From Streptomyces sp. 3214.6 (GTDB taxonomy: Bacteria > Actinomycetota > Actinomycetes > Streptomycetales > Streptomycetaceae), in the NCBI RefSeq assembly GCF_900129855.1, contig NZ_LT670819.1, forward strand, positions 5,580,001-5,644,000: DNA of 64,000 bases. The letters are read 5' to 3'. Positions within the stretch are counted from its first letter, which is position 1; each line of letters opens with the position of its first letter. The notes under the pieces were generated by a model, which did not search any database, was not told where the DNA came from, and saw nothing but the letters and a program-made list of their open reading frames with translations. The position numbers and the translations under genes are program-made. This document shows positions 22,352-30,631 of the stretch, one piece after another.

Positions 22352-23353
22352 TCACGTTTCCGGGCGTCTCTCCCGGGCCTCTCTCCCCGGCCCTCCTCTA
22401 CCCCCTACCCCTACCCCTACCGTTCCGGCTGCCAGGACGGCGCGGATCTCCTGGATCATCCGTTCTGGGTGCCAGAAGACGTCCTCGGCGGTGAAACGGA
22501 GGACGCGTCGGATCTCCGGGCACTGCTGGAGTGAGTTGAAGCGCATCACGTCACGGCGGTGGGTGTCGCGGGTGCCGTGGTAGGCGTAGCCCTCGATTTC
22601 GACGGCCAGGCCCTCGGCGCGGAAGAAGAAGTCCAGGACGATCCTGCGTCCGTCTGGTGCGCGGAGGGCGACCTGTGACTCGGGGTGGAGGCCGGCGTCG
22701 TACAGGCGCAGGCGGGCGATCGTCTCGGCCGGGGAGCCGGCGACGGGGTCGCACAGGCGGAGCCAGGCGCGTGCCCTGGCCGCGCCTCGTCCCCGCCCCC
22801 TTGCCACGAGGACCGAGCTGATCGTGTCGAGGTCGGTGAGCGGTGCTCGGCGGACGCCGTCGACCGTGCGGCGGGCGAGGCCCGACTCCACGGCGACGAG
22901 GGCGTCGTCCCTGGGGCCGGTCAAGAGGAGGTCGGTGAGTGTCCGTACCGGGCCGGTGACACGTAGGCCCCGGCGCTCGTAGACGTCCGTCGGTTCCAGG
23001 AGGGTGCGGTACACGCGTACGTCGCGCCCTTCCGGCCGGTGGCTGAGCTCGGGGTCGGTGAACTCCAGGGGGGTACGAGAGGCTCGGGAGGACAGGATCT
23101 CGATCCGCCACAGGGGGGCTGCCGAACGGTGGCTCACGACAAGCCGGGGGTGGAGGAGTTGCACGGCCCGCAGGCGGGTGAGGCGGTCCGCGTTGCGCCC
23201 CGGCTCGGCCCAGGCGCCCCTTCTGAGAAGAGTCCAACCGTCTGCCCGGAGCGCACGTGTGAGGCTTCGCTTGGGCCACCCCGCGTCAAGGGCATGCGCC
23301 GTGAGGAGGACTCCCCCCACCGTCAAGTCCCGCAACGCCGCCCTTTGCTTCAC
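22352..23353 (-). CDS. DUF559 (Vsr-like nuclease fold) domain protein
   Basis: This protein of about 333 residues has an AbiEi-like N-terminal region (VGGVLLTAHALDAGWPKRSL, LVVSHRSAAPLWRIE) and a C-terminal DUF559/Vsr-like segment, RIVLDFFFRAEGLAVEIEGY, followed by a Phe-Asn-x-Leu and VLRFTAEDVFWHPE. DUF559 proteins share the restriction-endonuclease-like fold; their role is not established. The start is uncertain (GTG 23353 used) and lacks a strong ribosome-binding site. It is divergent from the HATPase gene. The large inverted repeat abuts its 3' end. Confidence 0.78.
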   Translation of the reverse strand: MKQRAALRDLTVGGVLLTAHALDAGWPKRSLTRALRADGWTLLRRGAWAEPGRNADRLTRLRAVQLLHPRLVVSHRSAAPLWRIEILSSRASRTPLEFTDPELSHRPEGRDVRVYRTLLEPTDVYERRGLRVTGPVRTLTDLLLTGPRDDALVAVESGLARRTVDGVRRAPLTDLDTISSVLVARGRGRGAARARAWLRLCDPVAGSPAETIARLRLYDAGLHPESQVALRAPDGRRIVLDFFFRAEGLAVEIEGYAYHGTRDTHRRDVMRFNSLQQCPEIRRVLRFTAEDVFWHPERMIQEIRAVLAAGTVGVGVGGRGGPGREARERRPET

Positions 23354-23411
23354 CCACCAAAGATCGCAGTTCGGCCCGTTCTGCTTCCTGGCCTGTGGAT
23401 AACCGCCCTGG

Positions 23412-23798
23412 GTGGGTGAGCAGTACCCGCCCTTCCTGGATCTCGAACTTCGCGCGGTCCCCGAGGCGGTTCCCGACCTGCGCCGCGCCGTACGCCACTG
23501 TCTGGGCGTGCCCTGCGCTGACGTCCAGCTCTGCGTCACCGAGTTGGTCGCCAACGTGATCCGGCATGTCGGGGAAGGGGCTGCGGTGCGGGTGCGGGTG
23601 GCTCGCGTCGGCGGTCGCCGGATCCGCGTCGAGGTGAGCGACCCGGCCGCGAGTGCCCTTCCTGAGCCCCTGCGCGCCTCGGACGACGACGAGTCCGGTC
23701 GCGGCCTCGCGCTTCTCGACGCGGTGGTGTTGCGGTGGGGCGTGGGGCAGGGGGTGGAGGGGAAGACGGTGTGGTGCGAGCTCGACCACGTCGGATGA
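23412..23798 (+). CDS. ATP-binding protein, RsbW/SpoIIAB-like HATPase
   Basis: The 128-residue protein has the N box CVTELVANVIRH (about 41-52), the G1 box RVEVSDPAA, and a G2-type segment DESGRGLALLDAV, all typical of GHKL ATPases of the anti-sigma/anti-anti-sigma kinase type. Streptomyces has many such orphan HATPases. No sigma factor or antagonist is adjacent. By position next to afsS it may correspond to the small regulatory gene near afsS in S. coelicolor (inference). Confidence 0.85.
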   Translation: MGEQYPPFLDLELRAVPEAVPDLRRAVRHCLGVPCADVQLCVTELVANVIRHVGEGAAVRVRVARVGGRRIRVEVSDPAASALPEPLRASDDDESGRGLALLDAVVLRWGVGQGVEGKTVWCELDHVG

Positions 23799-23942
23799 CA
23801 CGGCGGAGGGGCCGGATGTGCGTTCGTCCCCTCCGAGAGCTGACGTTCCGGGCCCTGATGACGCCAGCGGTCGGGTCTTACGCTCGGGCGGTTCGAACGT
23901 TTTCTCGCTATGGAATGGCTTGGATCCTGCTCGGGACACGCC

Positions 23943-23981
23943 TCGGCCGCGGCGGCTCCCCCTCCGCGCCGCCGCGGCCGA
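23943..23981 (-). terminator. Strong hairpin downstream of afsS
   Basis: A perfect 13-bp inverted repeat, TCGGCCGCGGCGG / CCGCCGCGGCCGA with a 13-base loop, lies 20 bp after the afsS stop. It is the best terminator candidate in the region. Confidence 0.75.
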
Positions 23982-24000
23982 TCCCCGTCGTGATGAAGGT

Positions 24001-24198
24001 CTACTTGCCGCCGAGGTCCAGGGCGGGCGGGGCGGGCGCGTGGTTCTCGAGCGTGACGATCTCGTCCCCGGCCGTCGGCTCGGACTTCTCGGTGTCGGGC
24101 TTCTTGAGGTCGTCGAGCGCCGGCAGGATCGGCGCGTGGTTCTCCATGGGCTTGATGTCCGCGGTGGAGTCCGTCGTCCGCTTCTCGGTGTTGCTCAT
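24001..24198 (-). CDS. afsS: AfsS, small pleiotropic regulator of secondary metabolism
   Basis: The 65-residue product contains two 13-residue repeats, PMENHAPILPALD (17-29) and TLENHAPAPPALD (49-61). Repeats of this length and composition are the hallmark of AfsS. The gene follows afsR in the same direction, as in S. coelicolor, where AfsS is described with three repeats; here two are recognisable. AfsS stimulates antibiotic production as a target of AfsR; its molecular activity is unresolved. GGGGGAGCC precedes the ATG. A leader of about 170-200 nt carries a perfect hairpin and the AfsR/PhoP box. Confidence 0.93.
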   Translation of the reverse strand: MSNTEKRTTDSTADIKPMENHAPILPALDDLKKPDTEKSEPTAGDEIVTLENHAPAPPALDLGGK

Positions 24199-24245
24199 GT
24201 TCAGGCTCCCCCTGGGAGTGGTGTGCAGGTGACTGAGAGACGCCT

Positions 24246-24279
24246 CTGTCCGGCGATTTCCCCGAGTATCGCCGGACAG
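24246..24279 (-). promoter_or_regulatory. Perfect hairpin in the afsS leader
   Basis: CTGTCCGGCGAT (24246-24257) pairs perfectly with ATCGCCGGACAG (24268-24279) across a 10-base loop, about 50 bp before the afsS start and 125 bp after the afsR stop. It could terminate afsR read-through, attenuate afsS, or bind a regulator. Confidence 0.65.
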
Positions 24280-24367
24280 AAGGCATATGCCGGAGCCCAC
24301 CCCCCAGTGGGCCCATGCGACCCGTCTGCCCCCCGACGCGACGGACCGATGAGTCGACCTTGGCAGA

Positions 24368-24389
24368 GCGCCATAAACGTTCGATGAAC
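24368..24389 (-). promoter_or_regulatory. AfsR/PhoP box of the afsS promoter
   Basis: On the minus strand, GTTCATCGAAC and GTTTATGGCGC form an 11-bp direct repeat, the pattern of PHO boxes and of the AfsR site at the afsS promoter. In S. coelicolor, AfsR and PhoP compete here. The site begins inside the sequence just after the afsR stop codon. Confidence 0.8.
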
Positions 24390-24404
24390 GCCGCGGGCCG
24401 GGGC

Positions 24405-27392
24405 TCATGATGCGTCCAGGGGCGTCAGCAGCCGACGTACCTCGGCGGCCTCGGGCACTCCCGACCGCTCCAGGAGGAGCAGGGCCTCCTGCCAGCAGGC
24501 TCGTGCCCGGTCCGACTGGCCGAGTGCGTGCAGGCTCCTGCCCAGTGCCGTCAGCACACTGCCCCGGATGAGGTCACCGCCGATGAACCCGATCGCCAGT
24601 GCCTGTTCGGCGTGCTGGGCCGCCTGCGCCGGGCGCCGGTCGGCCAGGTGCAGCTGGGCGATGCGGAAGTGCGTCGTCCCCTCCCACAGGCGCTGCCGGT
24701 TGCTGCCGAACATCTCGAGCGCGTCGGACAGTTGCACCAGCCCCTCGGCCAGCCTGCCGGCCCGGATCAGCGCGACGCCGAGAGCGTAGCGGCCGTTCGC
24801 GAGCCGCAGGGTCAGTCCGAGCTGCTGGAAGATCTCGACGCCCTTCTGGGCCAGGGTGACCGCGTCGGGCGGGCGGTTCATGCGCTCGTAGAGCCGTGAC
24901 AGGTTGCACAGCGCGCTGGCCTCGCCGGGCCGGTTCCCGTCCGCCCGATAGCCGTCCCTGGCGGTGGTGAGGAACGCTTCGGCCTCTTCGTAGCGGCCCT
25001 GGCTGAGCGCGATGATCCCCCTGTCGGTCGCCGCCCAGCTGATCGGTGTCGCGTCGTTCGCCGTGGTGGCGAGTTCGATGGCGCGCCGGGCCTCCTCGTC
25101 GGCCTCGGCGTAGCGTCCGGCGGCCAGGTGGACGTTGGAGAGCGCGGTGCGGGCGCGGCTCTCCGCGCGGACGTCGCCGACGTCCTGCGCGGCGTCCCGC
25201 AGAACCATCGCGGCCGTCTCGTACTGCTTGGCGTTGGCGCCCGACTCGGCCAGGTCCTTCGCCGCCCACAGCAGGTCGACGGCCCGGCGCAGCCCGCCGC
25301 CCGTGGTCTGCTGCCGTGCGCAGGCCAGCAGGCACTGAGCCTCCAGGAAGAGCCAGTCCAGGGCCTCCGTCCGGTCCGTGAACGTCAGACCGGTGTACGA
25401 GGTGGGCTCCAGGTGCGTGACCGTGCGGTCCCCGGGCCGTTCGATGGCGTAGACCCCTGCCGCTGTCGCCAGATAGAAGTCCAGCACCCGCGACAGCGCC
25501 GCCTCCCGTTCGCTCGCCGGACGCTCGTCGCGTTCCGCGCATGCACGCGCGTAAAGGCGGACGAGGTCGTGGAAGCGGTAGCGGCCGGGGGCCGCGGATT
25601 CCAGGAGGGAGGTGTCCACCAGGGACTCGAGCAGGTCTTCGGTGTCCTCCGGGGGGAGGTCCAGGACCGCTGCCGCCGCGCGGAGGGACATGTCCGGGCC
25701 GTCGGCCAGGCCGAGGAGGCGGAACGCGCGGGCCTGGGCGGGCTCCAGTTGGCCGTAGCCGAGTTCGAAGGTGGCCTTCACGGCGAGGTCGCCGGCCTGG
25801 AGTTCGTCGAGGCGGCGGCGTTCGTCCGCGAGCTTCGCCGCCAGCACGGACACCGTCCAGGTGCGGCGGGCCGCGAGCCGGGACGCCGCGATGCGGATCG
25901 CCAGCGGCAGGAAGCCGCAGGCCGCGACCACGTCGAGGGCGGCCTTCCGTTCCGAGGCCACCCGTTCCTCGCCCACGATCTTGGTGAACAGGGCCAGCGC
26001 CTCGTCGGGCGACATGACGTCCAGGTCGACGAGGTGCGCGCCCGCCAGGTCCACCATCCGCACCCGCGCGGTGACCAGCGCCGCGCACCCCTCGGTGCCG
26101 GGCAGCAGCGGACGTACCTGCGCCGCGTCCTTGGCGTTGTCCAGCAGGACCAGCACCCGGCGTCCGTCCAGCACCGACCGGTACAAGGCCGCCCGTTCCT
26201 CCAGGGAGTCCGGGATCGCCGAGTCGGCCGTGCCGAGCGCCCGCAGGAAGGAGCCCAGTACGGTCTCAGGTTCGGCGGGCCGGGCCCCGGCGCCCTGTAG
26301 GTCGACGTACAACTGGCCGTCGGGGAAGGCGGACCGGGCCTGGTGGGCCACGTGCACGGCGAGGGTCGTCTTGCCCACGCCCCCGATGCCCGCCAGCGCC
26401 GACACGGCCATGACGCGGCCCGTCCCGCCGCCGCCCTCCGGACCGGACGCCGCCGACAGCACCGCGCTCAGCTCCCGCACGAACGACGACCGTCCGGTGA
26501 AGTCGGGGACCGTCGCGGGGAGTTGGGCCGGGCGGACCCGTACCACCGCGGGTTCCGCCGCGGGGACCGACGGCCCCGCGAGTTCCGGGTCGGCCTGGAG
26601 GATTCGGCGCTGCAACTCCCGCAGACCCGCCCGCGGGTCCACGCCCAGCTCCTCCGCCAGCAGCCGCCGTGTGTCCGCGTACACGGCGAGGGCCTCCGCC
26701 TGTCGGCCGCTGCGGTACAGGGCCAGCATCAGCAGCTCGCGCAGCCGTTCGCGCAGTGGGTACGCGGCCGTCAGCGCCGTGAGTTCGGAGACCGCCTCGG
26801 CGTGGCAGCCCTGCTCCAGGTCCATGTCCAGCCGGGACTCCAGCAGCCCCAGCCGCCACTCCTCCAGCCGGACGCGCTGCGCCTCCGCGTACGGGCCGGG
26901 GACGCCGGCCAGCGTCTCGCCGTCCCACAGGCCGAGCGCGCGGTTCAGCACGTCACGGGCCTGGGTCAGGTCCCCGGCCGCCTTGGCCTTCTCGGCCTCC
27001 GCCGCCCACTCCTGCGCCACTGCGAGATCCAGGGCGCCCTCGCCGAGCCCGCGCACCGCGTACCCGCCGGACTCGCTCACCAGGACGCCCGGGTCCAGTA
27101 CCTTCCGCAGCCGCGAGGCGTACGTCCGCACCGCCGCCAGCGCCTGCGAGGGCGGTTCCTCGCCCCACAGGGCGTCGATCAGCTCGGCGGCCGTGGCCGT
27201 CCTGCCCTCGCGCAGCAACAGGGCGGCCAGCAGGGCGCGTTGCTGGGGGGAGCCGGTGGCCAGCTGCTCGTCCCCGCGCCGTGCGCGCACGGGGCCGAGC
27301 ACGGCGAAGCGCAGCGTCGCCGGCTCCCCGGGGGAGGCGGGGCGCCACTGTTCCGGCACACGCGGGCCGCCGTGTCCTACCCGGTCGTCCAT
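24405..27392 (-). CDS. afsR: AfsR, SARP-type global regulator with NB-ARC and TPR domains
   Basis: This 995-residue protein begins with an OmpR-like winged helix (about 25-115), then a bacterial transcriptional activation domain (about 115-270), and an NB-ARC/STAND ATPase with Walker A GIGGVGKTT near 333-341 and Walker B VLVLLDNA near 410. A TPR-rich C-terminus starts at about 700. AfsK and related kinases phosphorylate it; AfsR then activates afsS. Length and order match S. coelicolor AfsR (about 993). The ATG at 27392 is preceded by AAAGGGAG. No frameshift is seen. Confidence 0.97.
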   Translation of the reverse strand: MDDRVGHGGPRVPEQWRPASPGEPATLRFAVLGPVRARRGDEQLATGSPQQRALLAALLLREGRTATAAELIDALWGEEPPSQALAAVRTYASRLRKVLDPGVLVSESGGYAVRGLGEGALDLAVAQEWAAEAEKAKAAGDLTQARDVLNRALGLWDGETLAGVPGPYAEAQRVRLEEWRLGLLESRLDMDLEQGCHAEAVSELTALTAAYPLRERLRELLMLALYRSGRQAEALAVYADTRRLLAEELGVDPRAGLRELQRRILQADPELAGPSVPAAEPAVVRVRPAQLPATVPDFTGRSSFVRELSAVLSAASGPEGGGGTGRVMAVSALAGIGGVGKTTLAVHVAHQARSAFPDGQLYVDLQGAGARPAEPETVLGSFLRALGTADSAIPDSLEERAALYRSVLDGRRVLVLLDNAKDAAQVRPLLPGTEGCAALVTARVRMVDLAGAHLVDLDVMSPDEALALFTKIVGEERVASERKAALDVVAACGFLPLAIRIAASRLAARRTWTVSVLAAKLADERRRLDELQAGDLAVKATFELGYGQLEPAQARAFRLLGLADGPDMSLRAAAAVLDLPPEDTEDLLESLVDTSLLESAAPGRYRFHDLVRLYARACAERDERPASEREAALSRVLDFYLATAAGVYAIERPGDRTVTHLEPTSYTGLTFTDRTEALDWLFLEAQCLLACARQQTTGGGLRRAVDLLWAAKDLAESGANAKQYETAAMVLRDAAQDVGDVRAESRARTALSNVHLAAGRYAEADEEARRAIELATTANDATPISWAATDRGIIALSQGRYEEAEAFLTTARDGYRADGNRPGEASALCNLSRLYERMNRPPDAVTLAQKGVEIFQQLGLTLRLANGRYALGVALIRAGRLAEGLVQLSDALEMFGSNRQRLWEGTTHFRIAQLHLADRRPAQAAQHAEQALAIGFIGGDLIRGSVLTALGRSLHALGQSDRARACWQEALLLLERSGVPEAAEVRRLLTPLDAS

Positions 27393-27572
27393 CAGGGCTC
27401 CCTTTAGGCATCCGAATTACCTGTTCAGTTTGCCCTGTCCATGCCGGAACCGTCAGCTTCCCGTCTTGGTATCCGGGAGGTGCGCAGGAGTCCACACATC
27501 CCTCACATCTCGTGTGCACACATCCCCGCAGAGTCGATCAAGTCCGGCTCGCGCCCGTCGTGAACGTGATAG

Positions 27573-27587
27573 CTGACGATCCGTCAG
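27573..27587. promoter_or_regulatory. Operator, perfect CTGACG-ATC-CGTCAG, overlapping -35
   Basis: The left arm CTGACG doubles as a plausible -35; TACCGT at 27596-27601 lies 17 bp downstream as a -10, seven bases before the amidohydrolase ATG. This predicts a leaderless message repressed by operator occupancy of the core promoter. Confidence 0.8.
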
Positions 27588-27607
27588 ATCAGCGCTACCG
27601 TGCCCCC

Positions 27608-28864
27608 ATGGAGACCACACCGACGAGCACGACGCCCGCGACGCCCCTCCCGCTGATCATCTCCGTCGACGACCACACCGTGGAGCCGTCCACCGTCTGG
27701 CAGGACCGGCTGCCGAAGAAGTACCTCGACACCGCGCCCCGCGTCGTCCGCGCCCCGCTGAAGGAGATGACGTTCCTCGGCGGCCGCTTCAAGCCCGTCA
27801 TGGGCGAGCCCGGCGACGACGGCCCCCTCGGGGACTGGTGGATCTACGAGGACCTGCAGCGTCCTCTCACCCGCCTCGACACCGCCGTCGGCTTCAGCCG
27901 TGACGAGATCAAGCTGGAGGTCATCACCTACGAGCAGATGCGCCCCGGGTCGTACGACGTGCCGTCCCGGCTCGCCGACATGGACGTCAACCACGTCCAG
28001 TCCGCCGTCTGCTTCCCCACCTTCCCGCGCTTCTGCGGCCAGACCTTCACCGAGGCCGCCGACCACGAGCTGGGCCTGCTCTGCGTGCGCGCCTACAACG
28101 ACTGGACGGTGGAGGAGTGGTGCGGCCCGGACGCCCACGGCCGGCTGATCCCGCTCACCCTCATCCCCCTCTGGGACGCCGAGCTGGCGGCGCAGGAGGT
28201 CCGGCGCAACGCCGCCCGCGGGGTGCGTGCCGTCGCCTTCTCCGAGATACCCCCGCACCTCGGCCTGCCGTCCGTCCACACCGACTACTGGGACCCCTTC
28301 CTCGCCGCCTGCGACGAGACCGGCACGGTCGTGGCCATGCACATCGGCTCCTCCAGCCGCATGCCCTCCACCTCCGCCGACGCCCCGCCCGCCGTCGGCT
28401 CCACCATCACCTTCGCCAACTGCTGCTTCTCGATGGTCGACTGGCTGATGAGCGGCAAGTTCGAACGCTTCCCCAACCTGAAGGTGATGTACGCGGAGGG
28501 CCAGATCGGCTGGATCCCGTACATCCTGGAGCGCGCCGACGTGGTGTGGGAGGAGAACCGCGGGTGGGGCGGGGTCGCCGACAAGGTCCACCGGCCGCCG
28601 TCGGAGCTGTTCGCCGACCACGTCTACGGCTGCTTCTTCGACGACGCCTTCGGCCTGCGCAACCTCGACTCCATCGGCCTCGGGAACGTCCTCTACGAGA
28701 CCGACTACCCGCACTCCGACTCCACCTGGCCGAAGTCGAGGGAGGTCGGCGAGGCGCAGATGGGCCATCTGGCCCCGGACGTCGTGGAGCGGATCGTCCG
28801 CGGCAACGCGATCGACCTGCTGGGGCTGACGAAGGACGGCCTCTGGGCCGGCGGCACGCGGTGA
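27608..28864 (+). CDS. Amidohydrolase_2 (ACMSD-like) family metal-dependent hydrolase/decarboxylase
   Basis: This is a 418-residue TIM-barrel protein of the Amidohydrolase_2 family, whose members decarboxylate or hydrolyse using a metal ion. ISVDDHTVEP (18-27) holds the first metal-ligand position, GTVVAMHIGSSSRM the barrel His, and YETDYPHSDSTWPKS the conserved C-terminal Asp region. The start at 27608 is supported by the promoter geometry; there is no ribosome-binding site. The stop overlaps the next start (GTGA), coupling it to an F420/flavin LLM enzyme. Fungal and actinobacterial homologues are poorly characterised, and the substrate is unknown. Confidence 0.88.
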   Translation: METTPTSTTPATPLPLIISVDDHTVEPSTVWQDRLPKKYLDTAPRVVRAPLKEMTFLGGRFKPVMGEPGDDGPLGDWWIYEDLQRPLTRLDTAVGFSRDEIKLEVITYEQMRPGSYDVPSRLADMDVNHVQSAVCFPTFPRFCGQTFTEAADHELGLLCVRAYNDWTVEEWCGPDAHGRLIPLTLIPLWDAELAAQEVRRNAARGVRAVAFSEIPPHLGLPSVHTDYWDPFLAACDETGTVVAMHIGSSSRMPSTSADAPPAVGSTITFANCCFSMVDWLMSGKFERFPNLKVMYAEGQIGWIPYILERADVVWEENRGWGGVADKVHRPPSELFADHVYGCFFDDAFGLRNLDSIGLGNVLYETDYPHSDSTWPKSREVGEAQMGHLAPDVVERIVRGNAIDLLGLTKDGLWAGGTR

Positions 28865-29793
28865 GCAGGCCCCTCGCCTACGGCATCCAGCTCCCCGTCC
28901 AGTCCCAGTCGACGATCTACGCCGAACCCTGGGAGGCCGGCGCCGGCCCCGCCGATCTCGTGGCGATCGCCCGCGCCGCCGACCGGGCCGGCTTCGCCTA
29001 CGTCGCCGCCTGCGACCATGTGGCGATCCCGCGCCGGCTGGCCGAGGCCATGAGCACCGTCTGGTACGACCCCGTGGCCACCCTCGCCCACCTCGCCGCC
29101 GTCACCGAACGCGTCCGCCTGCTCAGCCATGTCGCCGTCGTCGGCCTGCGGCACCCCCTCCTCACCGCCAAGCAGTACGCCACCCTCGACCACCTCAGCG
29201 GCGGCCGGCTGATCCTCGGGGTCGGCGCCGGGCACGTACGGGAGGAGTTCGAGGTGCTGGGGGCGGACTTCGAGCGGCGGGGTGCCGTGCTCGACGAGAC
29301 GATCGACGCCCTGCGCGCCGCGCTCGGCCCGGACGAGTTCCCGGCCCACCACGGGAAGGTGTACGACTTCGAGGGGCTCGGGCAGCGGCCGAGACCTACC
29401 CAGGCCCGCGTCCCCGTCTGGGTCGGCGGTTCCTCCCCGCCGGCTGTGCGCCGGGCCGCCCTCAAAGGTGACGGCTGGCTGCCCCAGGGCGACCTCAGGG
29501 ACCGGCTGCCCGCGCAGATCGAGAAACTGCGGCGCCTGCGCGAGGACGCCGGCATCGCCGCGCCCTTCACCATTGGCGCCATCACCGAGCCCCTGTACGT
29601 GGGGACGCCCGCCTGGGACGTCGGCCGCCGCACCCTCACCGGCCCGCCGGAGGCGCTCGCCGAGTCCCTGCGCGCCTACTCCGCGATGGGCGTGGACCAG
29701 ATCCAGGTCCGCTTCCGCTGCCGGAGCCGTGCCGAACTGACCGACCAGATAACCGAGTTCGGGGCGGAGGCCGGGCCACTGCTTGCTTCTTGA
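28861..29793 (+). CDS. LLM-class F420/flavin-dependent oxidoreductase
   Basis: The 310-residue luciferase-like TIM-barrel protein has AARAADRAGFAYVAACDHVAIP-type spacing at the N-terminus (IARAADRAGFAYVAACDH), LLSHVAVVGLRHPLLTAKQY, DHLSGGRLILGVGAGHVREE and VPVWVGGSSPPAVRRAAL, all signatures of LLM F420-dependent enzymes. It would reduce or oxygenate a substrate with F420H2 or FMNH2. It is translationally coupled to the amidohydrolase, indicating consecutive steps or a shared substrate. Confidence 0.89.
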   Translation: MSRPLAYGIQLPVQSQSTIYAEPWEAGAGPADLVAIARAADRAGFAYVAACDHVAIPRRLAEAMSTVWYDPVATLAHLAAVTERVRLLSHVAVVGLRHPLLTAKQYATLDHLSGGRLILGVGAGHVREEFEVLGADFERRGAVLDETIDALRAALGPDEFPAHHGKVYDFEGLGQRPRPTQARVPVWVGGSSPPAVRRAALKGDGWLPQGDLRDRLPAQIEKLRRLREDAGIAAPFTIGAITEPLYVGTPAWDVGRRTLTGPPEALAESLRAYSAMGVDQIQVRFRCRSRAELTDQITEFGAEAGPLLAS

Positions 29794-29870
29794 AGGTTTG
29801 AACATGTCCACGCCGGGCCGCGTATCTACGGACGTACGGGCGTGACAGCTCCGGCGGAAGGACCTCACCA

Positions 29871-30578
29871 GTGCGATCCACCGAGCGATCCACCGAGCGA
29901 TCCACCGGCCGAACCGTCGACCGGTCCTTCCAGCGACTCTCCGTCGCCCTCGCCTGCGCGCAGGGCGACTGGCCGCATGACGGCTGGCCCGCCCCCGACG
30001 ACCCCTACGTGGAGCGGGTGGTACGGGCCACCCCGCCCTACGACACCCTGCGCGAGGGCGCGGTGGACGTCGTCGTGCTGCGCTGCGAGGAGCCCGGGGA
30101 GGCCTTCCCGGCGCTGCTGAGGGAGCTGGGCGACCGCGGCGTCCCGGTGATCGTCGTCAGCGCGTGCACGGACACCGACACCGTCGTCGAGGTCTTCCGG
30201 GGCGGGGCCGGCTATCTGGTCGAGGGCGACTACTGCCCCCACATGCTGTCCTCGGCGGTGATGGCGGCCACCGTCGGCCACACCTACCTCTCGCCGACCG
30301 CCTGCGCAGCCCTGCGCGAGGGGGCGCGCCGGCTGCCGACGGCCGCCGGTGCCATCGACCGGCTGCGGTCGCTGCTCTCGCCGCGCGAGCGGGAGGTCAT
30401 GGATCTGCTGTCGACCGGTCTGGGCGCGCAGGAGATCGGGCTGCGGTTACGGCTGAGCGAGAAGACCGTCCGCAACAACCTCAGCAACATCTACGCCAAG
30501 CTGGAAGCGCGGGGCAGCACGGACGCGGTCCTGCGGTGGCTGGGAGCCACTCCTGCCACGCCCGTGCTTCGCACCTGA
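29871..30578 (+). CDS. LuxR-type response-regulator-like transcription factor
   Basis: This 235-residue protein has a receiver-like N-terminal domain (DVVVLRCEEPGEAFPALLRE, VPVIVVSACTDTDTVVEVFR) and a C-terminal LuxR helix-turn-helix (LSPREREVMDLLSTGLGAQE, EKTVRNNLSNIYAKLEARGS). The phosphoacceptor position reads VVVLRCEE rather than a canonical Asp, so it may be an atypical orphan regulator. GTG 29871 with GGAAGGA upstream. Its first codons repeat CGATCCACCGAG, giving RSTERSTERST. No histidine kinase is adjacent. Confidence 0.87.
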   Translation: MRSTERSTERSTGRTVDRSFQRLSVALACAQGDWPHDGWPAPDDPYVERVVRATPPYDTLREGAVDVVVLRCEEPGEAFPALLRELGDRGVPVIVVSACTDTDTVVEVFRGGAGYLVEGDYCPHMLSSAVMAATVGHTYLSPTACAALREGARRLPTAAGAIDRLRSLLSPREREVMDLLSTGLGAQEIGLRLRLSEKTVRNNLSNIYAKLEARGSTDAVLRWLGATPATPVLRT

Positions 30579-30631
30579 AAATCTCCTATGGCTGAAAACC
30601 TACCGCGTCTGATACCCGCTGCGGCTGAAAC

